Assembly (NCBI RefSeq): GCF_036195045.1
Contig: NZ_CP108100.1
Location: 4,588,001-4,652,000 of the forward strand
Source of the DNA: Streptomyces sp. NBC_00236
Lineage (GTDB): Bacteria; Actinomycetota; Actinomycetes; Streptomycetales; Streptomycetaceae
Length of the DNA stretch: 64,000 nt
Direction: 5' to 3'
Made by a program: the position numbers and the translations under genes. The notes beneath the pieces are model-generated. The model searched no databases. It was given only the letters and a program-made list of their open reading frames with translations, and was not told the origin of the DNA. Positions 61,160 through 64,000 of the stretch are shown piece after piece (position 1 is the first letter of the stretch; every line of letters starts with the position of its first letter).

Positions 61160-61203
61160 GCCCGCCGCCCTCCCCAGGAGGCAGACAGCCGAGGCGCGCC
61201 CGC
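61130..61203. repeat. 38-bp tandem duplication of the terminator loop and right arm
   Basis: The 36 bases 61130-61165 recur at 61168-61203 with two mismatches. Each unit contains CCTCCCCAGGAGG and the right arm of the terminator stem, so the left arm could pair with either copy. Confidence 0.85.
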
Positions 61204-61256
61204 GACCTTCAGGCAACGCCGGGCATTCCCCGACCCGGCGTGGCACGCTTGCACAG

Positions 61257-61700
61257 GTGACCAGCAGAACCGACCCTGCACAGCACCTGAGCGATCTCGC
61301 CCGGCTCCGTCGCGTCCGTGACCGCATCGACAGGGAGTACGCGCAGCCGCTGGACGTCGAGGCGCTTGCCCGTGGCGTGCACATGTCCGCCGGGCATCTC
61401 AGCCGGGAGTTCCGGCGGGCCTACGGCGAGCCCCCGTACGGCTACCTCATGACCCGGCGCATCGAACGGGCGATGGCCCTGCTGCGCCGCGGCGACCTCA
61501 GCGTCACCGAGATCTGCTTCGAGGTCGGCTGCTCGTCCCTGGGTACGTTCAGCACCCGCTTCACCGAACTGGTCGGGGTGTCGCCCAGTGTCTACAAGCG
61601 TGAGGCGGACCGGGACCGGGCGGGGGTGCCGTCGTGTCTGGAGAAGCAGGTGACGCGACCGGTCAGGAATCGAGAAGCGCCCGCCCGTAAGCCGGAATAG
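61257..61700 (+). CDS. AraC family regulator, DNA-binding domain only
   Basis: The 147-residue protein is one AraC/XylS domain with both helix-turn-helix units: YAQPLDVEALARGVHMSAGHLSREFRRAYGEPPYGYLMTRRIERAMALLRRGDLSVTEICFEVGCSSLGTFSTRFTELVG, and the family end VSPSVYKRE. There is no separate ligand domain. GTG 61257 is chosen from the fit of the domain; the ribosome-binding site is weak. It precedes a VOC gene by 10 bases and a UvrA-like ATPase gene, and would control both. Confidence 0.92.
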   Translation: MTSRTDPAQHLSDLARLRRVRDRIDREYAQPLDVEALARGVHMSAGHLSREFRRAYGEPPYGYLMTRRIERAMALLRRGDLSVTEICFEVGCSSLGTFSTRFTELVGVSPSVYKREADRDRAGVPSCLEKQVTRPVRNREAPARKPE

Positions 61701-61710
61701 CGTGGCGGAC

Positions 61711-62121
61711 ATGGACATCAACATTCACTCCACCTTCCTTCCGCACGACGACCCGGACGCCTCGGTGGCCTTCTACCGCGACGTTCTCGGCTTCGAGGTA
61801 CGGGGCGATGTGGGCCAGGGCGCGATGCGCTGGATCACGGTCGGCCCGGTCGGGCAGCCCGGAACGTCCATCGTTCTGGAGCCGCCGTACGCCGACCCCT
61901 CCGTCACCGACGAGGAGCGCGCCACCGTCGTCGCGATGATGGCCAAGGGCACCTTCGCCCGCGTCCTGCTCGCCACGCCCGACCTCGACGCCACGTTCGA
62001 GAAGGTGCAGTCCGGCACCTCCGAGATCGTCCAGGAGCCGACCGAGCAGCCCTACGGCGTGCGCGACTTCGCCGTCCGGGACCCCGCAGGCAACCTGATC
62101 CGCGTCCAGGAACGGCGCTGA
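61711..62121 (+). CDS. VOC family (glyoxalase/bleomycin-resistance fold) protein
   Basis: The 136-residue protein has DINIHSTFLPHDDPDASVAFYRDVLGFEVRGDVG, IVLEPPYADPSVTDEERATV and a C-terminal DFAVRDPAGNLIRVQE, with the paired beta-alpha-beta-beta-beta units of the VOC fold. It could sequester or modify a toxic compound. It lies between an AraC regulator and a UvrA-like ATPase on one strand (gaps of 10 and 79 bases), a trio seen in actinobacteria that looks like a defence or detoxification operon. The start could also be the GTG at 61702. Confidence 0.88.
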   Translation: MDINIHSTFLPHDDPDASVAFYRDVLGFEVRGDVGQGAMRWITVGPVGQPGTSIVLEPPYADPSVTDEERATVVAMMAKGTFARVLLATPDLDATFEKVQSGTSEIVQEPTEQPYGVRDFAVRDPAGNLIRVQERR

Positions 62122-62200
62122 GCCGTCGTACGACCCCAGTCGTAAACCGTACGAAGCCGACGGGACCGCGGGGGCGGTCCCGCCCACAGAGGGAGACACG

Positions 62201-64000
<1,800 letters not shown>

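Overview
The window reads as the chromosome of a high-GC actinomycete, almost certainly a Streptomyces. GC is very high with strong third-position bias, GTG starts are frequent, and signal peptides and lipoboxes are common. The gene order terD - cdgB - nagA/nagK - otsB/otsA - thrC - cold-shock gene - groEL2 matches, from memory, the SCO4277-SCO4296 neighbourhood of S. coelicolor. No rRNA, tRNA or CRISPR array was seen.

Left part (1-26 kb), conserved core. A cut-off M1 aminopeptidase, a secreted M4 protease, a TerD protein, the ribosome-rescue hydrolase ArfB and a flavin reductase precede the diguanylate cyclase gene cdgB. The cdgB upstream region carries a sequence that fits the Crp operator consensus exactly. 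Next comes an amino-sugar locus: aldolase, PfkB kinase, nagA, nagK, a SIS-domain protein and a divergent solute-binding lipoprotein. Two DasR-type operators lie in it, each over a plausible promoter. An apparent phosphopantetheinyl-transferase homologue without catalytic motifs, trehalose-phosphate phosphatase and synthase, and glucosyl-3-phosphoglycerate synthase follow. Then come threonine synthase under a SAM-I riboswitch, a ThiS/MoaD-like protein ending in Gly-Gly-Cys, a cold-shock protein and groEL2 behind two CIRCE elements.

Middle part (25-36 kb), variable small genes: DinB, methyltransferase, XRE-cupin, a TetR regulator divergent from a CocE-type hydrolase with a clear shared operator, lipoproteins and a VOC protein. 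A 1,170-residue secreted DNRLRE/VCBS-repeat protein is transcribed away from the next region.

36-52 kb, accessory island. It is led by a 2,589-residue secreted RHS/YD-repeat polymorphic toxin with an inserted R-type lectin, an Ala/Lys-rich linker, a Hint autoprotease and a C-terminal domain carrying the zinc signature of nucleic-acid deaminases. A small downstream gene is its probable immunity partner. The island continues with a TetR-NmrA pair under a 48-bp dyad, a Tn3-transposase relic, an intact IS3 element, orphan small genes (one SUKH-like), gene debris, and dispersed and foldback repeats.

Right part (52-64 kb): a 1,540-residue secreted protein fusing a DNRLRE module, Ig/FN3-like repeats and a trypsin-like protease, with a lipoprotein one base downstream; a methyltransferase; a secreted beta-helix glycosidase-like protein with a duplicated terminator arm; and an AraC - VOC - UvrA-like ATPase module cut by the window end. 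Functions are inferred from motifs and remembered families; no database search was run.
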